Shown here piece by piece: positions 43,530-57,300 of a stretch of DNA of 64,000 bases (position 1 is its first letter; every line of letters starts with the position of its first letter). The DNA is from Tomocerus qinae (taxonomy: Eukaryota; Arthropoda; Collembola; Entomobryomorpha; Tomoceridae): assembly GCA_020055645.1 (NCBI GenBank), contig CM034546.1:9858001-9922000 (forward strand), read 5' to 3'. Under the pieces are notes generated by a model. It did no database searches, was not told the DNA's origin, and was given only the letters and a program-made list of their open reading frames with translations. A program made the translations under genes and the position numbers.

Positions 43530-46500
43530 GTATTTTACTATTTCAAAAGGTAGTAAATGTAGCTTTATTTCAAAAAATGTCAAAGGATAGTTCTGTTATT
43601 CTAAGCAAGAGTTTAGTAAAGTTATAAACAGGATATTCTCAACTTCAAGTAAATATTATACCGAACCGTTAATTCAATTCAGAATGATTGTAGTATATTA
43701 GTTGGCCCACTAAATTGTTAGCAAATGCTTACATAAAATTCAGATATTTTTACATTCTATATTCATTTTACATTCAGTCATTTTTACAGTTAAGTGTGAA
43801 CAACGACTAGGAGTTCAACCAACGATAATCGTACACACAATCACACAACCGTACTTATAATATTTTGTTTTTAAGTGCCTTTTACTGAATCAGGTCGGAC
43901 AAATAATGTAACCTCTGTTCAATTTATCTAAAATGGACTTGAAAATCAAAAAGGATTTATTGACGCTGATGATAATTAAGGCTAATACAGTAATACACCT
44001 TTGTCTACAAAATTGGTTGCATGATAGTATAGAAATCGATGTAATTGTTTTTATGTTCATAGGGAAAACTAGTTTATCGGTTAAGTGTTATAGAGTTGGA
44101 TTAAAGGGTGGGTGTCAAGATTCAAATGATGACACTAACAAACTTCTCAATATCTGACAATTGTTTGTAGCGCACTTCGCAGAACAAATGTCAAAACTAT
44201 TCGACTGGAAACATTATTTGATTTAGTGTATTTATGGTAGTTTCATGTCGAATGTAGCCTAAATATTTGATATTTGAAACAAATCAGGTCACGAAACATC
44301 TATACACAAGTTATCTCCCTTCCAGGTGTTTTTTAAGATTCGCAAGTTGTTTAATGTTTTGGTCCTAAATTATTATGGTTTATAAACTACCGCATTAACA
44401 ATTCTCTTATCCACTATTAAAAATCAAAACAAGATCCAGACCTACAATATGTTAAAATTTTACAGCAAATTTATAATGTTAAGTATGCTTTAATAGCTGA
44501 ATGAGATTAGTTTAAGATTGAAGAATTAGATTACCTGATCAAAGATGTCAAAATTATTATGATGGAACTACCAACATAATATTGATAATAATTTCTCTAT
44601 GTAATAAACTGTCTGCTACCTCTTAACAATTGGGCCTTCTTCATATTTCCTGAACGTCAGAGGGAACTTCTTGTGATGGTTTTCAGGTGCCATAGTTCTC
44701 TTTTCATAAGTCATAGTCATATAAAATATTTAAGCGTGTTTGGACTAAAACGGTTTTATTGGAAAACACGATAAACTTTGCTGCCCTCAATTTGTTTTTC
44801 TTGTCGTACTACCTACCATTATAATGAGGATTTGTATAAATCGAATACAGTATAATAAAAAATACCACTACTATTATAATATTTCTCTGACATTTTTGTA
44901 TTAGAATCAATAATATTAGGACTGTTCAATGTGTTTTCCAGTAGATAAAAGATAATAAGCATAACTTACAATAAAACATAGCTCGGTTGGTCAAGACAGC
45001 TAACTACATACATAATTCAACGAAATTGACAAATGTTTATGTATCTACAACAAGAATGGCAGAAATGGTAAAAAATGGTTTTTAGTGGGTTTGTAAATGT
45101 TGGCCAAAGAAGTATTGAAATTTTAATATTTTGTAGTGAGTAAAATTATGTCTTTTTAAAAAATGTTAAAAAAGCTGGAGAAATTGAAATTAGGGATTAA
45201 ACCATCCTAATATTACCAGATCACTGATGACGTAAAAAATTATTATTTTGAAGAGTTTGTGATGTATGAAAATATACATAAGATTTTGGCGCAGTAAGCA
45301 GGAACCCTTATTATCTTAAACCAAACAACCTTTCCCTTTAGCGTTGGGAATTCTTGGGATTGTTTTGGCCTGACATATTCCTCTGTATTTAAGATCTATC
45401 AATTATTTACCGGTGCTTCGGTTCAGGCTAATGTGTCCCTGAGAAGCGAATGACCTCGCTGCGAAACCAGTTGTGTTGATATAATTCTCCACCTCGATTA
45501 TTGGTGGTTAACTATGGAGTCGAACAAAGCAAAACTAGAAAGGTATAAAGTCTAAAGAAAATGTACCTTAATTTATTACATGAATATAATACACATGCGG
45601 TAAATGTTATCGTAAATGTTCGTCAAATATATATAGGAGCCTTTTCTATAAGCTAAAATCTGACATTAGCACCATTATATTTAATATTTTCACAAAAATT
45701 TATTGCTGTATTATTAATTGTAGAATTCGAATCAAAATTGATTCGAGTAATTAGATTCAGTATATACGAAGGACAGATAGAAGAGAGTAAATTTTTATCA
45801 TTGAGTCTACTTCAATTCCACATTTTTCAAGAATTCTGTTATATTCTAGAAACTGAAATTTCTGAAGTTCTGAAATTGTATTATTTTCTTAAGAGACCGT
45901 TATCATATACTACTCTAATTTTTAACATGTCAAATATTTATTTCGCGTTATTTTCGCTTTTATTTTTCCCTAGAGAAAAAGGACTAATTTATTTACATTT
46001 AATTTTTTTATAAATTTTAAATAACTGTTTGCCAGTCTTATTAATGCCAAATGGACCAATTTTCTTGATCGTGGGAATTCTGACAGCCAATCAAACATAA
46101 TACCTATTGTTTTATTACGTCGACTAAAACGCTAAGCAATGTGAAGTTAGAGTAAAGTTTTGGTACAAAACTTTTTGTAGAAAAAATTGTACAAAACTTT
46201 TGCCCGCGCGAGGGTATATTATGAAAATGTATAATTTTATACAACTGCTATCTAAACACGGAAGCTACAAATTATCACATCCCCCAAAAATAGTAAGTTT
46301 TAGAAAACAACAACCAACAAATTAAAATATGCTTTAATGTCTATAGAGGTGGATAAATTAGCTGCAGCCCCAACTTCCTGATAAACAGGAATTTCCTAAG
46401 CCAAAATAATAACTGTAAATCGTAGCTTCAAATGCAGGGAAAAATAAAAGACTCAATTTTTGAAAAAAAATCCCACAAAGTCACCAAAAAACTCCCTTTT

Positions 46501-46750
46501 AAATCAGAATAATAAGATTCCCCTAGGATTTTGGAAAAACGTAAAAATTCTATGAGTACAACTTTCAAATAAATATTTTTAAAGAATAGTAAGTTACTAT
46601 TATTTAATTCTACAAAAAATGGTGCCAACTGCCAAAAAAACAAGAGGGTAGTAAAAGAGTAAACTTAGTTCCCTAGGCTGTCCTACCAGACATACATATA
46701 TAGATACATAGATAGATAGATTGGTAAGCTTTTTTCCTTCTGCGTTTATT
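43530..46750. other. Intergenic between receptor and dsRBP copy 2
   Basis: The region 43670-43830 is the receptor's upstream DNA shared with 37020-37140. The remainder is AT-rich without a recognised gene; frames at 43933-44157 and 45738-46013 carry no domain. Confidence 0.45.
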
Positions 46751-46756
46751 ATATTA

Positions 46757-47675
46757 TAGAGATATTAGAATCAAGCAACGGAACCGAAGAAGACGAACTA
46801 GATGATGATAAAGGGGTGGCTGGCTCCACAGCAGGTCTCTGAGATTCATCTGTTCCTCCATTTATTTCGTAAAAATCTTTAGGTGTCAGTTTCATTTTAT
46901 CTGTAAGCATTGCCTTAGCTACATTCTGCTTAGCGTCTTTCTTTTTGTAAGAAGTCGCTACGGCTGTCAACAAAAAAATTTAAAAAAAAACATTTTCATT
47001 TGATATGAGATAATCGTATAAATATTTAACAACTATACTGACTGACGATAGCTTTAACTTTTCAATGAAATTCGAATCCTTCCTAACGAATGAAACCATA
47101 AAATAAATTGAAATTATTTTTTAAATCTGACTACCAGACACCAGAAGCTTAGCCAGAATAAGCTTAATCCAAAATAACGCAATTTATAATTGCCAAATAT
47201 TAGAATAATAAATTAGTTGTCATTACCAAAAATGTTTTAATGCTGGAAAATTATAAAATCAATATGAATTTCAAATATTTCATTATAATTATGAATTACT
47301 ACGAAACTAGGAATCTTCATTTGGATTTTCCTTAATATTCAAACCTCTCCACCATATACGGCTTGCAGCCAGCAGCCAAGAAAAACATATTATTTTTGGC
47401 CTTCAGCCTTATATTACGGTAAAGTATTACAATCTTAGCAACGAAATTTCCAAAACAATATATATGTCAAGTATAAGTACCACTTAATTTTACATCCTTG
47501 TAAGTGAGCTGCAAAACGCACGTATACAGGGGCCTTTTGTGTTTTGTCTCAACAAAAGAGTATACAGGTTTCTTGCCCTGTTTTCGACTAATCTCTTCTA
47601 TCCAAGAAACTGGAGTCTTGGAATCCATGACTGTATTGTAGTCATTCTCCATTTGTTCCAATAAGTATCTCTTCT
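46757..47675 (-). pseudogene. dsRNA-binding protein, copy 2, truncated
   Basis: Holds only the first two coding exons: 47652-47481 (MENDYNTVMDSKTPVSWIEE ... LTYKDVKLSG) with donor G|GTACTT, and 46963 to about 46757 (AVATSYKKKDAKQNVAKAML ... the Ser-rich linker), which breaks off within LLDSN. Everything for dsRBM2 and dsRBM3 is missing, and the sequence to the left is unrelated. Reading frames of both exons remain open, so the loss is recent. A product, if made, would be a single dsRBM with a short tail; KKxAK is kept (KKDAK). Confidence 0.85.
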
Positions 47676-48539
47676 CTGTGTCTTTAGTATCTTAAAATAA
47701 TGGATATATAATATTTTTCATTCTAAGGAATAAAAGAAAATGAGTCATCATTTACTGTCATGCTATTAGTCTTAGTTGCTCTAATTTCCTGGATATAAGG
47801 AAAATAAGATCTTTTAGTTTACGCACATTAAAAATTATATTATAATTTTTACCCAAAATTAATTTGCAATCCAGTTATTGCCAAAACCAATTTTATCAAC
47901 TTGTTGACATTGACACGTTCCGATTGATTCGCGTCAATAACCTGAAATCTAACGTTCTATCTAGATCTCACTTTAACTTTGCTGTTTTCCAACCTAACCA
48001 CATACGACGAAATAAGAATATTTTTTTGAATTGAAACCGTACCGCCATACACTCCCTGTTACATATCAATAGTAAGTAGTAGAATATAGATTGACTTTTT
48101 GAGACTACAACCAGAAAAACATCAACGTTACTAATGCGTGCATATATTATTATTGTGAACTAAGTGCTCACAAGTAGATGCATGATGAAATCTTACGGAA
48201 TTGTCAGAAATTGGTAGGTTATGTTTGTATGTATGTCTGGTAGGGCGATCGTAAAAGCAAAATGTGCATGTCATGAAATTTGGAAATGAGCGTTGAAAAT
48301 GGAGTAAGCTGCTGCTCTAGCAGTATACCAAAATTAAAATAGAATTGTTTCATTATCAAATATGTACATTTTGTAATGCAACTTTCAGAAGTATGCGTGA
48401 AAAGTGTTTTGTTTTGTTGTGAAGTGTTTTTTACTGTACTATTTACATTTTTCTTTTTCAATTCACCCTTTGGTGATTTTTGACGAAAACGCAAGCTACT
48501 GAATTCTCTTCAGTCTGCCTATCAAAAGAAATACTCATC

Positions 48540-49097
48540 TTTTTGGTCTGAAAATTAGCAACTGTGTTAGGCTGATGTCTGGAGTTCGAATCTCTGGAGC
48601 GCCTCAGGTCTATAAGGTAGTAGTCTGGAGCTGGGAGAAGCTGTCATTGCCGTATATTCGTTATTAGCATTGATTTGCCTATCTTAGTGACAATATGATT
48701 ATCTATCAATGCCCTGTCTGTAGTGTATGGATTGTTCTGTTGGTCTGTATACGTGCTACGAGTTCTACCTAGCACAAGTCTGGACAATGGGATGCACATG
48801 AGGTGATAAGGTGGATTGAAGTAGACTGCTATAAGTGATTTGTCTGTGGTCACTGGCGGTCGGCTTACATGTTCCTGTCCCTCTCTGACTGCCCACCAGA
48901 TCGAGTTGCGGGACGGTGTTGAGTCGTTCCGTCTCATGGTTCAGTACTCTTCACTAAGTCTCTTCGTGTAAGTCTGTACACTTAGTAAAGTTGTTCCGGG
49001 AGCCACTGCAAGTAAGCCCTCGCGTCTTGAGCGGTAGCATAGCTATACTAATCAATAGTAGTAGCTGTGCTCTCCCCCTAACACACACTTGTCCGTC
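48540..49097. other. Insert of unknown type between dsRBP copy 2 and receptor fragment
   Basis: About 0.55 kb with higher GC than its surroundings. A 97-codon minus-strand frame (48644-48937, MRRNDSTPSRNSIWWAVREG) with natural composition has no known domain. A GTTCGAATCT at about 48591 looks like a lone B box without a well-placed A box. It may be a mobile element or LTR; the family is not recognised. Confidence 0.35.
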
Positions 49098-49255
49098 CAT
49101 TACGACAAATATTTTCAATGAAATGTTAGTCAACAACTTCCATTTAAAATGGGTGCTACTCATTTTCATGTCATTAAAAGATGCATCAGTTTCCCAATAG
49201 AATGTGTAGATACTTGTGTTATATCTATCCAGGATTTTATATTTTTCAAAATATT
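49098..49255 (-). pseudogene. Internal fragment of the ionotropic-receptor gene
   Basis: Aligns with 42030-42185 of the intact receptor (gtcaacaacttccat, gatgcatc, atatctatccag, attttatat), the part coding for WKLLTN...NERKM...TDASLN...YNKS in the second ligand lobe. Cut at both ends, frame lost. Confidence 0.85.
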
Positions 49256-49259
49256 GAAA

Positions 49260-50345
49260 ATCCTCTTCGATCCAGTTCCGTCTTGAGTCTTTTAGCCATT
49301 TTTAGCCATAAAGCCAGGATGAAAGAGCCAATTGTGCGGGCAAAGCCCATAGAATACAGGTAATTATAAAAGATCTTTTTTGCCTTTTTTATGAAATGGT
49401 ATAGCAGTAAAGTTTGAAAAAGAAAGTCATTTTTACCTCAGTTTACTTTAATTTTCATGTAATAAAGGGCAAATGGGTTTTTTGTCACAAAAATTGTACT
49501 TTTTTCCTTTTTAAAAAAAAGAGTTTTTATGTTCCCTAATAGAGTTTGGCATTTCAGTGCATTTACTATGGCAAAGTTTGGCTATTTATATAGAATAGGC
49601 AATGTTTCCGACTCATCCAAGGTGATCATCTATCATTCTTAATATACAGGTGTGTTTGGGTTTCTGAGATACAAGTTATAGCACTTGTCTCTGAGAAACG
49701 GAGACCTTTCGCTGACGCCAGTCTGTCTTTCTTGATAGTCACTTATATACTTTGTCTAATACTACTACTACAATACATGTAACCCCTTTATAATATACAC
49801 ATACCTAACGCCTTTAATTTGTGACCCCCCTAATTAGATTTGGACTTAGTATAACTAATAAAGAATGGTACCAATTAAAGTGCTAGAGTTGTGCAGTTAC
49901 AAATAGAGTGACAAAAGTATCATTGTGCTAATTCCTCTTTGGTTGTCGGAAACTTGCCCAAAAATTTAACAAAACTTTTAAAATGTTTTTCATTGTCTTA
50001 AACTTAAATTTATTTATTCAATGACTACTTCTTCACCGACGAGATCAATAGTAAACACAATATAAATTCTGTTTGTTAGATGGATTTGAATGTTTGAAAT
50101 GATAATGTTAAACTGTAATTATTATTATTATTTTAAAATCCATCGATAATAACAAAATAAACAATTCAAACTGTTTTTTTGATTTCCATGTGTTTAAAAA
50201 AATATTTGTAACAAACAATGACTTAAATTTGACTTAGAAATCTATAATTTTTCCAGTATTTAATGCCATGAACATTGAACTGGCATCTACTTAAAGAAGC
50301 TTTGGCAATAGCTTATAAAATTCAAACAATAAATCATAGATGGGT
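49260..50345. other. No gene seen
   Basis: AT-rich sequence between the receptor fragment and the 3' end of dsRBP copy 3. Nothing recognised. Confidence 0.45.
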
Positions 50346-50351
50346 TACAGT

Positions 50352-52564
50352 TCACTTCACGAACGTTTCGATATGCTCCAAAGCTTCTTTTGCTGCCAGC
50401 TCTCTTGCTTTTTGCTTAGTGTTGGCATTGGAAAACATGACTAAGTCAAGTTCTGGTCGTTTGGTAGCCTTGACTGACACAACGTAGAGATAAGCCTCTT
50501 CACCATCATACATACATGGAATGTCGTCAAAACTTATTTCAAGGTTGTTCTCCCGTCCCAGTGCTATAAGGAAACTTTCAGCCCCTCCATGCGCTTTTAT
50601 AACTTCAGCGTAACATTCGCTACCCTGAATAACATAAAAACGGTTAAGTACTTATAAAGTTTATAAAATTATTGTCATTTTTACAAACCAACTTTGGCTT
50701 AGCAAGGAAACTAAAATTACCTCTAAAGCTACATGTTATTTACTACTGGTTTCTAAACTTATAATTTTTTACTGCATTAATTAATCACTCACTATTAAAT
50801 CAATTCGCATACTACATTGCTATTTAATAATACTTATTACAGTAATTAAAATACGATTTTGTTATGAATGAATGTTATGAATTGCTACTTCAATTTTTAG
50901 GGACGCTCAGTTTACAACATAAACGGAAAATCTTTCCCAAACTCCTTGTCTTACCTGTTCCTCCAAGATTTTTAAAAACGTTTAAGAAAGCCTAGGTATA
51001 TTTATTTTTGATTTCAGAGAAATGTTCGGTAATTCTTTTGAAATTGTGAGTGAAGCCATGAAATTTGAAAAAGAATCTTAAATAATTACAGAGCATTTAT
51101 TTGTAATGTCTTTGAAGGATTCAAAGGAGATACGAAAATTTACCTTTAACTTTTTAATTAATTCCCCACACAATTTCTGGTAGAGATGATTTTTGTGTGA
51201 TACAATTGTAGAACATTCTTCCAAAGTTCCGCTACATGGAGGTTTATCAAAATCTGGCTGCCGTGAAAGTGAAAGCGACTCGCCTATAAAATAATATCAA
51301 AGCCAAAATATTTATTTAGTTACTTATGAAAGACTTGGATTGGGTTTAAATGAGATATTAAAACAGATGAAAATGTAGTCAAAAATATGTTGAAACAATT
51401 ACCATTTATAATTGTTCCATTTCCTTTGGATGAAAAACCCCCCTCAACATTTTCATTGACTTGGCAACCTCTCAATGTCATCAGCCATTGGTGGGCCACT
51501 CTCCTCTTTGCTTGTTTTTTGGTTTTAGCCTTTTCTGACTTGGACTCTCCTTTGACGACGCAAACGCATTCAAAAATCGGCTTATGCTGAGGACCAACCC
51601 TGTCCTTTTCCTAATCAGGTAAGAAAATACAAAATTAAATTTTGCAAATACTTATATTAAGTAAATAATGAATATTTAAAGCATAAATTAACAATTTTTA
51701 TTTTCGTACATCAAATTCAGGTGGTCCGCAGTTGAGTCTCTGGCAAATATCTAATAGCTCTCCTATAGGATTAATTCCTATATCAGAATCTAGCAACAGC
51801 GACGACGAAGACGAACTAGACGCTGCCGGAGGGGTGGCTAATTCCACAGCTGGGTTATATGATTTAGCTGCTCCTCCGTTGATTTCGTAATAATCTTTAG
51901 GTGTCAATTTCATCTCTTCGTCAAGCATTATCTTGGCTGCGCTATGCTTGGCAACTTTTTTGCTTCTTGAAGTGGCTTCGGCTGTAAACAAAAAATCAAA
52001 ACCACATTTCACTTTTGTTGGGTTGGGATAATCGTATAAAAATTAAACAACATATTATTACCCCGTGGATATTTTAGTATTCGTCTGAATTCGTCAAAAA
52101 TACATTTATCTGATTACATTTTTTGAATTGAAGTACTATGGTGTATAAGCAATGTGTAGAAAAACGTACGTAAATAAAAATGGGACCTTATTAATACTAC
52201 GCTTTTATATCCAGTTCAGTTTCTATCCCAATTAAAATGTCCCAAAAGAGATTTCGTCAAAACCGCGAACGGTGACCCAATTGAATAACTTTTCCCACTT
52301 TTTTAAAAACTAAGCAGCAATTTTGACCATACAAAACATAATCAATAATATTTGTCATTTCATTACTGCACGAAGTGTTGTACCTCTTAGATTCGCTTCA
52401 TTATACGTGAGTTCCAAAATGCACCTAAACTGCTCAATCGATTTTGACTCCCCCGTCACAGGGTACGTCTCCCAATTAGGTGCGTTGCCCTGTTTTCGGA
52501 TAATTTCTTCTATCCAAGAAACGGGGGTTTTCGAATTCATGACTCTGTTGTATTCGTTCTCCAT
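50352..52564 (-). CDS. dsRNA-binding protein, TARBP2/Loquacious-like, copy 3
   Basis: Five exons, 357 codons, all open with standard splice sites: 52564-52384 (G|GTACAA), 51981-51710 (acag|CC; GAT|GTACGA), 51610-51403 (ttag|GAA; G|GTAATT), 51283-51144 (atag|GC; AAG|GTAAAT) and 50624-50352 (ttcag|GGT; stop TGA). dsRBM1 holds SKKVAKHSAA, dsRBM2 holds TKKQAKRRVAHQWL, and dsRBM3 ends KARELAAKEALEHIETFVK. The third domain lacks the lysine pair, as in copy 1. It is the most regular of the three copies and the best candidate for the ancestral, working gene. Introns are short (92 bp to about 0.5 kb), and the homologous intron of copy 1 has gained a transposon. The 5' flank at 53100-53300 resembles those of copies 1 and 2. 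Confidence 0.9.
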
Positions 52565-53099
52565 TTTTCCAAAATGTACCTGTACTAAAAATGGATATTA
52601 AGAATTCAGTCATCAGTACTAAACAATTTATAATAGAGGTTTCCCACAATTGGTGACCGGTCACTAAATTAACATGAATAGGTATTGAAATGACTACAGT
52701 ACCTGCCTGTGTTATCCTGGAATTGTGGGAAACGTCTATACAGTCATTAGTAAAGAAATAGGCATTTATTTTAGATATTATAAGGCAGTGACCAAAATAA
52801 AATGACATGAGTATTATTGATTGACTAGTGACTAGGTTGTATTTAAGAGATTATATCCTTAAGCACCACTTAATTTTCCCAATAATACACTAGACATTTC
52901 TTTCCAAATTTAATAAATGTATCCTATATTTAATAAATTCTAGTTACATATAAATGAAAATATTTTTTACTTCTGATGTCTGACTTCAAGTCAAGCCGAC
53001 CGAACCGAACGAAACTTTGAATGTTCCTAAAATTTCTGGATAAACAAAAGGGGTTGAACAATTCTTACCTAAAATTAGTTTGCACGTTTAGTCCAGTTA

Positions 53100-53310
53100 T
53101 TTGCAATGCCAACTTGGTCAACTGTCAACCTGTCACCTGTTGACACTGACACATAAGACAAATTAGAATTAGATAAAATTGCACTTTGCCACGTACATCG
53201 CCAAAGAAATACGAACGAATATTTATTTGAATTGAATCCGTACCGCCATACACACCTTCAATTGTATAAAGTAGTAAGTAGTAGATTATAGATTGACTGT
53301 TTGAAGCTGG
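53100..53310 (-). promoter_or_regulatory. Conserved 5' flank of the dsRBP copies
   Basis: The sequence around gtagattatagattgact and ccgtaccgccatacac recurs upstream of copy 1 (36050-36140) and copy 2 (48040-48110). Its conservation in non-coding DNA may reflect a shared promoter or first exon, or simply common descent of the duplicates. Confidence 0.5.
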
Positions 53311-54380
53311 AGCAAAGTGTTTTGTATTGCATAAAATTTTTGGACAGTTTAGTTACTTTCAGAAAAATTTTGAAAACTAGAAAAAACATGACATGACAAG
53401 TTACTATAAAAATTATTAACATAGTACTAAGATTCAAGCTCGTATCCAAAGTAATCTGGGGGCTCGAGTTTCCCCTAAATTCCCAGAAAAAGACGATTTT
53501 TTTGACAAATTAATTTTACCAATGTATTTTGGTGGGTCCCCCCTTGGTCAAATACCTGGATACGTGCTTGGTATGATTACGTACGTATAATATCAAAATC
53601 ATCAATACTGTAACATTATTGTGTGGAACGTAAATGATAAATGAATGTATCAAACAATGGTAGAATTTGATTACTAAAATCATTAAATGCAACGAAGGCA
53701 AGAAAATAAGCGATTAAAATAAAATTTTAAAACCGATGACCGACTTCATTACAATTTACATCTTTGTTATCAAATAATGCCATAATTTAATTTAATTTTG
53801 AATTTGATTCTATATTATGTCATATCATAATTAGTATTCCAAAGTAAGACATACTCTCAAAAGGCATGAATAGTCAATTTTTCACTTTATTTATTTATTC
53901 TGAATTGCTTACCAAAATACTACAAAATATTGTGATTGTAAAAGTAGTTTTGATATCTTTATCGTAACACTAAGGTAGAACAAACAACGTCCTATCATTT
54001 TGCCTTGGATTTTTATTTTAAAACCATGATGTTTATACACTTTAAGCTCTGAACTGAAGATATTTTGCACAATAGGAAATATGAACCTTTTCTAAAATAT
54101 CAAAGACTTTTTCCTCTTTAAAAAAGTAAGTAAATAGGAAACCTTATAATATATTTGATTGACAGACAAATTGAATAGTGATGAGTGTAAAATTAAAATG
54201 TGTTTTTAAATTATTCACCATAATTAATTTAATAAAATTAACAATCTTTTTTAAGTTTGTGTTCTCTTTTTCTAAATTCTTCACTTAAAAATAAATAAAA
54301 GTTGTATAATGGTTAGAGTCAGTTCTAAGTGTCCCCCAAAGGCATTTGTTCCCCGTCAAGTAACATTTCGGAGTACGTTT
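53311..54380. other. No gene seen
   Basis: AT-rich intergenic DNA between dsRBP copy 3 and the NACHT-LRR gene. Nothing recognised. Confidence 0.45.
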
Positions 54381-57300
54381 TTAATTTGCGTTGTAATTCA
54401 AAAATGTGGTCAACAACAATAAGATCATCCCGATTACATCGGAGTTCTTTGCTAGTCTTTGTTTCCAAAGAGTGAGAGATGGATATCTTCTTTCAACAAT
54501 TATAAATTGTGATTCAGTACTCATTACAGAATTGGCCCATTGAACCGAATTTCCATAGCTTGATTTTTTTCCATTGGCAAACTCGGTAATTGTGGATTTA
54601 CTCTTTTCTATGTTGTCTAAAATTTTTAAAATTTTATCAGTAGAGAAATAGCCATAAACGGGAATGTCATAGTCCTTCAGTCTATTGAATAAACTTTTCC
54701 TCATGATCCCATTGATATTACAATCATTATAAGGATCTACATACACAGAGGAAACAAGAAACCGTGAATTGTCTGAAGACTGATAAAATTCGGACAACTT
54801 TAAATTCCTCTGACCATCAGTCATAATCTCCGTAATAAGCAATACTTGATTGCCGTTTTCATCAAATATATTCTTTTTAGTAGCATAACCAAAGCATCCG
54901 ATTTCTTCAGTTATATTTTGCTTCTGGGACTTTTTACAAAATAAATCTAAAGCAGGTATTAATCCCTTTTGAAAATTTCTTTTGTAAATGACTTTACACT
55001 GATTCAGCATACAAAACTTTATGTCTATTTCAGAAGCGAGTGAATTCCTGCCGTTGGTTTTCAGTTTATCAATCCAGTCCTTAGAAATGAAATTTCCAGA
55101 AAGATCCAAAGTTTTTATATTTTTTGACCGAATTACTTGACGGATCAATTCAAATCTGCATTGGTCAAATTGAATGGCATTTCTGTCCAAACACAAATGC
55201 TTTAATTGTGTTCTTGGTACTTCAGTCATCAGTCTTTCAAATCCAGCCTTCCCAATTTGGTTGTTTGACAATATCAAAACGTGAATTTGGTGCCGATTTT
55301 CTACAACAAATTGAACTACGACATCAATATTGTCATCGTCTAAATTGCTATTAGACAAGTCGATGTGGAATGGTCCAAAAGTGAATTGAGTTGCAGGGTT
55401 AAAGTAATAGGATGCGTAAAGTGTTGTCAGATGCAAATTATCCACATTGTTTCTGAGATAGCCCTCGGAGTAGAGAAAAGATAAATATTTATGAAATTCT
55501 GTGTTTTCTTTGAAGTATTTCGAATTTTTTGCAAGTTTTCTATTTTCAAACTCTCTATCGCCCAATTTTTGCAAACTTAAAAGATCGTGTTTGACAAAAA
55601 ATGATTGACATTCTTCAGTACTTCCATCAATTAAAGTATTGATCACCGTTTGGTGACAATGATGATCTTGCTTAATTAACCCAGGAAAGTTATGCACGAA
55701 CAGTACATCTTCATTAGTCAACGGATGGGAAGATATTCCTTGGCATTTCAGTCGATTATTCTCAACAAAAATAGTGGATTCCAAGATTCCGCCGTTTTCG
55801 AACAAAAATGGTAACAAATGGCGTAAATTCTTGCTATTTATGTATCCAACCAGAATTGATGTGGCAGTACTTGGTTTCAATTGACAAAATATTTCCAAAA
55901 CGTCGTAGTAGTAAACTCCAAAGATATCTTCATCTAAGTTATTACAAATTGTATCCAGAATAGTCGGGTGTCTACTCTGCTTATGTCGCCCGAGGATTTC
56001 TGACAATAAATTTATCTTTGCACAAGTTTTGTCCAAAAGTTCTCTTGCCAAAAATGTTGATTTCTGTGCCTCTGTTAAGAAAGTCTTAGAAACATAAGCA
56101 TCCCTCAAAATATTGGAGAAAGTTGTAGTTTTAATCGAAGATTTTTGGCCAAAAGTTTCCAAACTAAAGTTCTTTAAAAATTCTTTGCAATTTGACAGTA
56201 ATTCTGCAGCAATTTTTGCAGTCCAAAATTCGAAAATGGTCGATTGAAATTCTTTTAGCAAATTTGGATACCATTTTTCGGCATTATCACTGATGCAAAG
56301 TTCGATGAGATTGTAGTCATTTAATGTGCTTATGGAATCGTACCCAAAACGATTTCCAATGTTGTAAATGTCGATCTTCAGCCTTGAAGCCTCCCGATTT
56401 CTTTTCTTTGAGGGAACTTTAGTCGTAACGCTTGGAACAATCTCATAAAGATTAGCTCCCATTACCCTTGCATCCGATCCATCAATTGTACATTCTTTTA
56501 AACAATCCATGACTAGAGAATTATGATAATTACGAAACAAGTCCATAGGCCCCAATTCCAAGTAGGTTAAAAATTTCATCAGTTTTCTGTTCTTGGTATA
56601 TCTAATAGTAACATCGGCCCCAGAAAATCCATGTAAATCATAAAGTCCATTTTCAATCAGTCCAGACAATAAGGGGAACACAAATTGATAGTTTGGTTGG
56701 TATTTTCTGCTTATGACAAAAGCTTTCAATTCAGACTCTGATTGGTTGGCAACCCAACAAGCTGCAAAATATTCGGAAACCGTTCTGTGAACAAATTTGA
56801 ATTGCTTGCCTTGACTACTTGAGCCCATTTTGACATCTTCGCTTAAAAATCCAGTTTTAAGTAAATTCTTTTTTATATTGTACTCAAGGTGATCTAATGA
56901 GACGTAGCAATTCCCATTTTCCAGACTTGCAATCGATAAATCACAGAGATGTTTGAATTCTTCCAAGACATGATTTTCGATAACATCTTTCAGACTTTTG
57001 TTGTCATAATCTTCGTTGTGATTTAACGAAAAATAATTACTGAATAATTTTTTTATGAGACCAATATATAGTTTTGTCATTGTCATTTGCTTTAAGTTTT
57101 GTTCTCGAATATCTTTCCGAATGTAGAGAAATATATCGAGAAGTATAGGGATTTTCATCATTTCAGTCAAAACTAAACTGTTGTCTATGCAATTGACGGT
57201 ATTTAACCCTCCGGCATAATTCCCAATTCTGTCAGTTAAAGCTTGCTGAACAGTTTCTCGAGTAAATCCAACAATTTCTAATTCTTGATCAACACAATCG

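Noticed and set aside
45425-45450. Another MULE-like end (aatgtgtccctgag)
   Set aside because: Only about 14 bases match the arm of the element at 32394; the match does not extend.
48550-48605. tRNA gene around a GTTCGAATCT B box
   Set aside because: The candidate A box is only about 20 bp upstream, too close for a tRNA, and no acceptor pairing was found.
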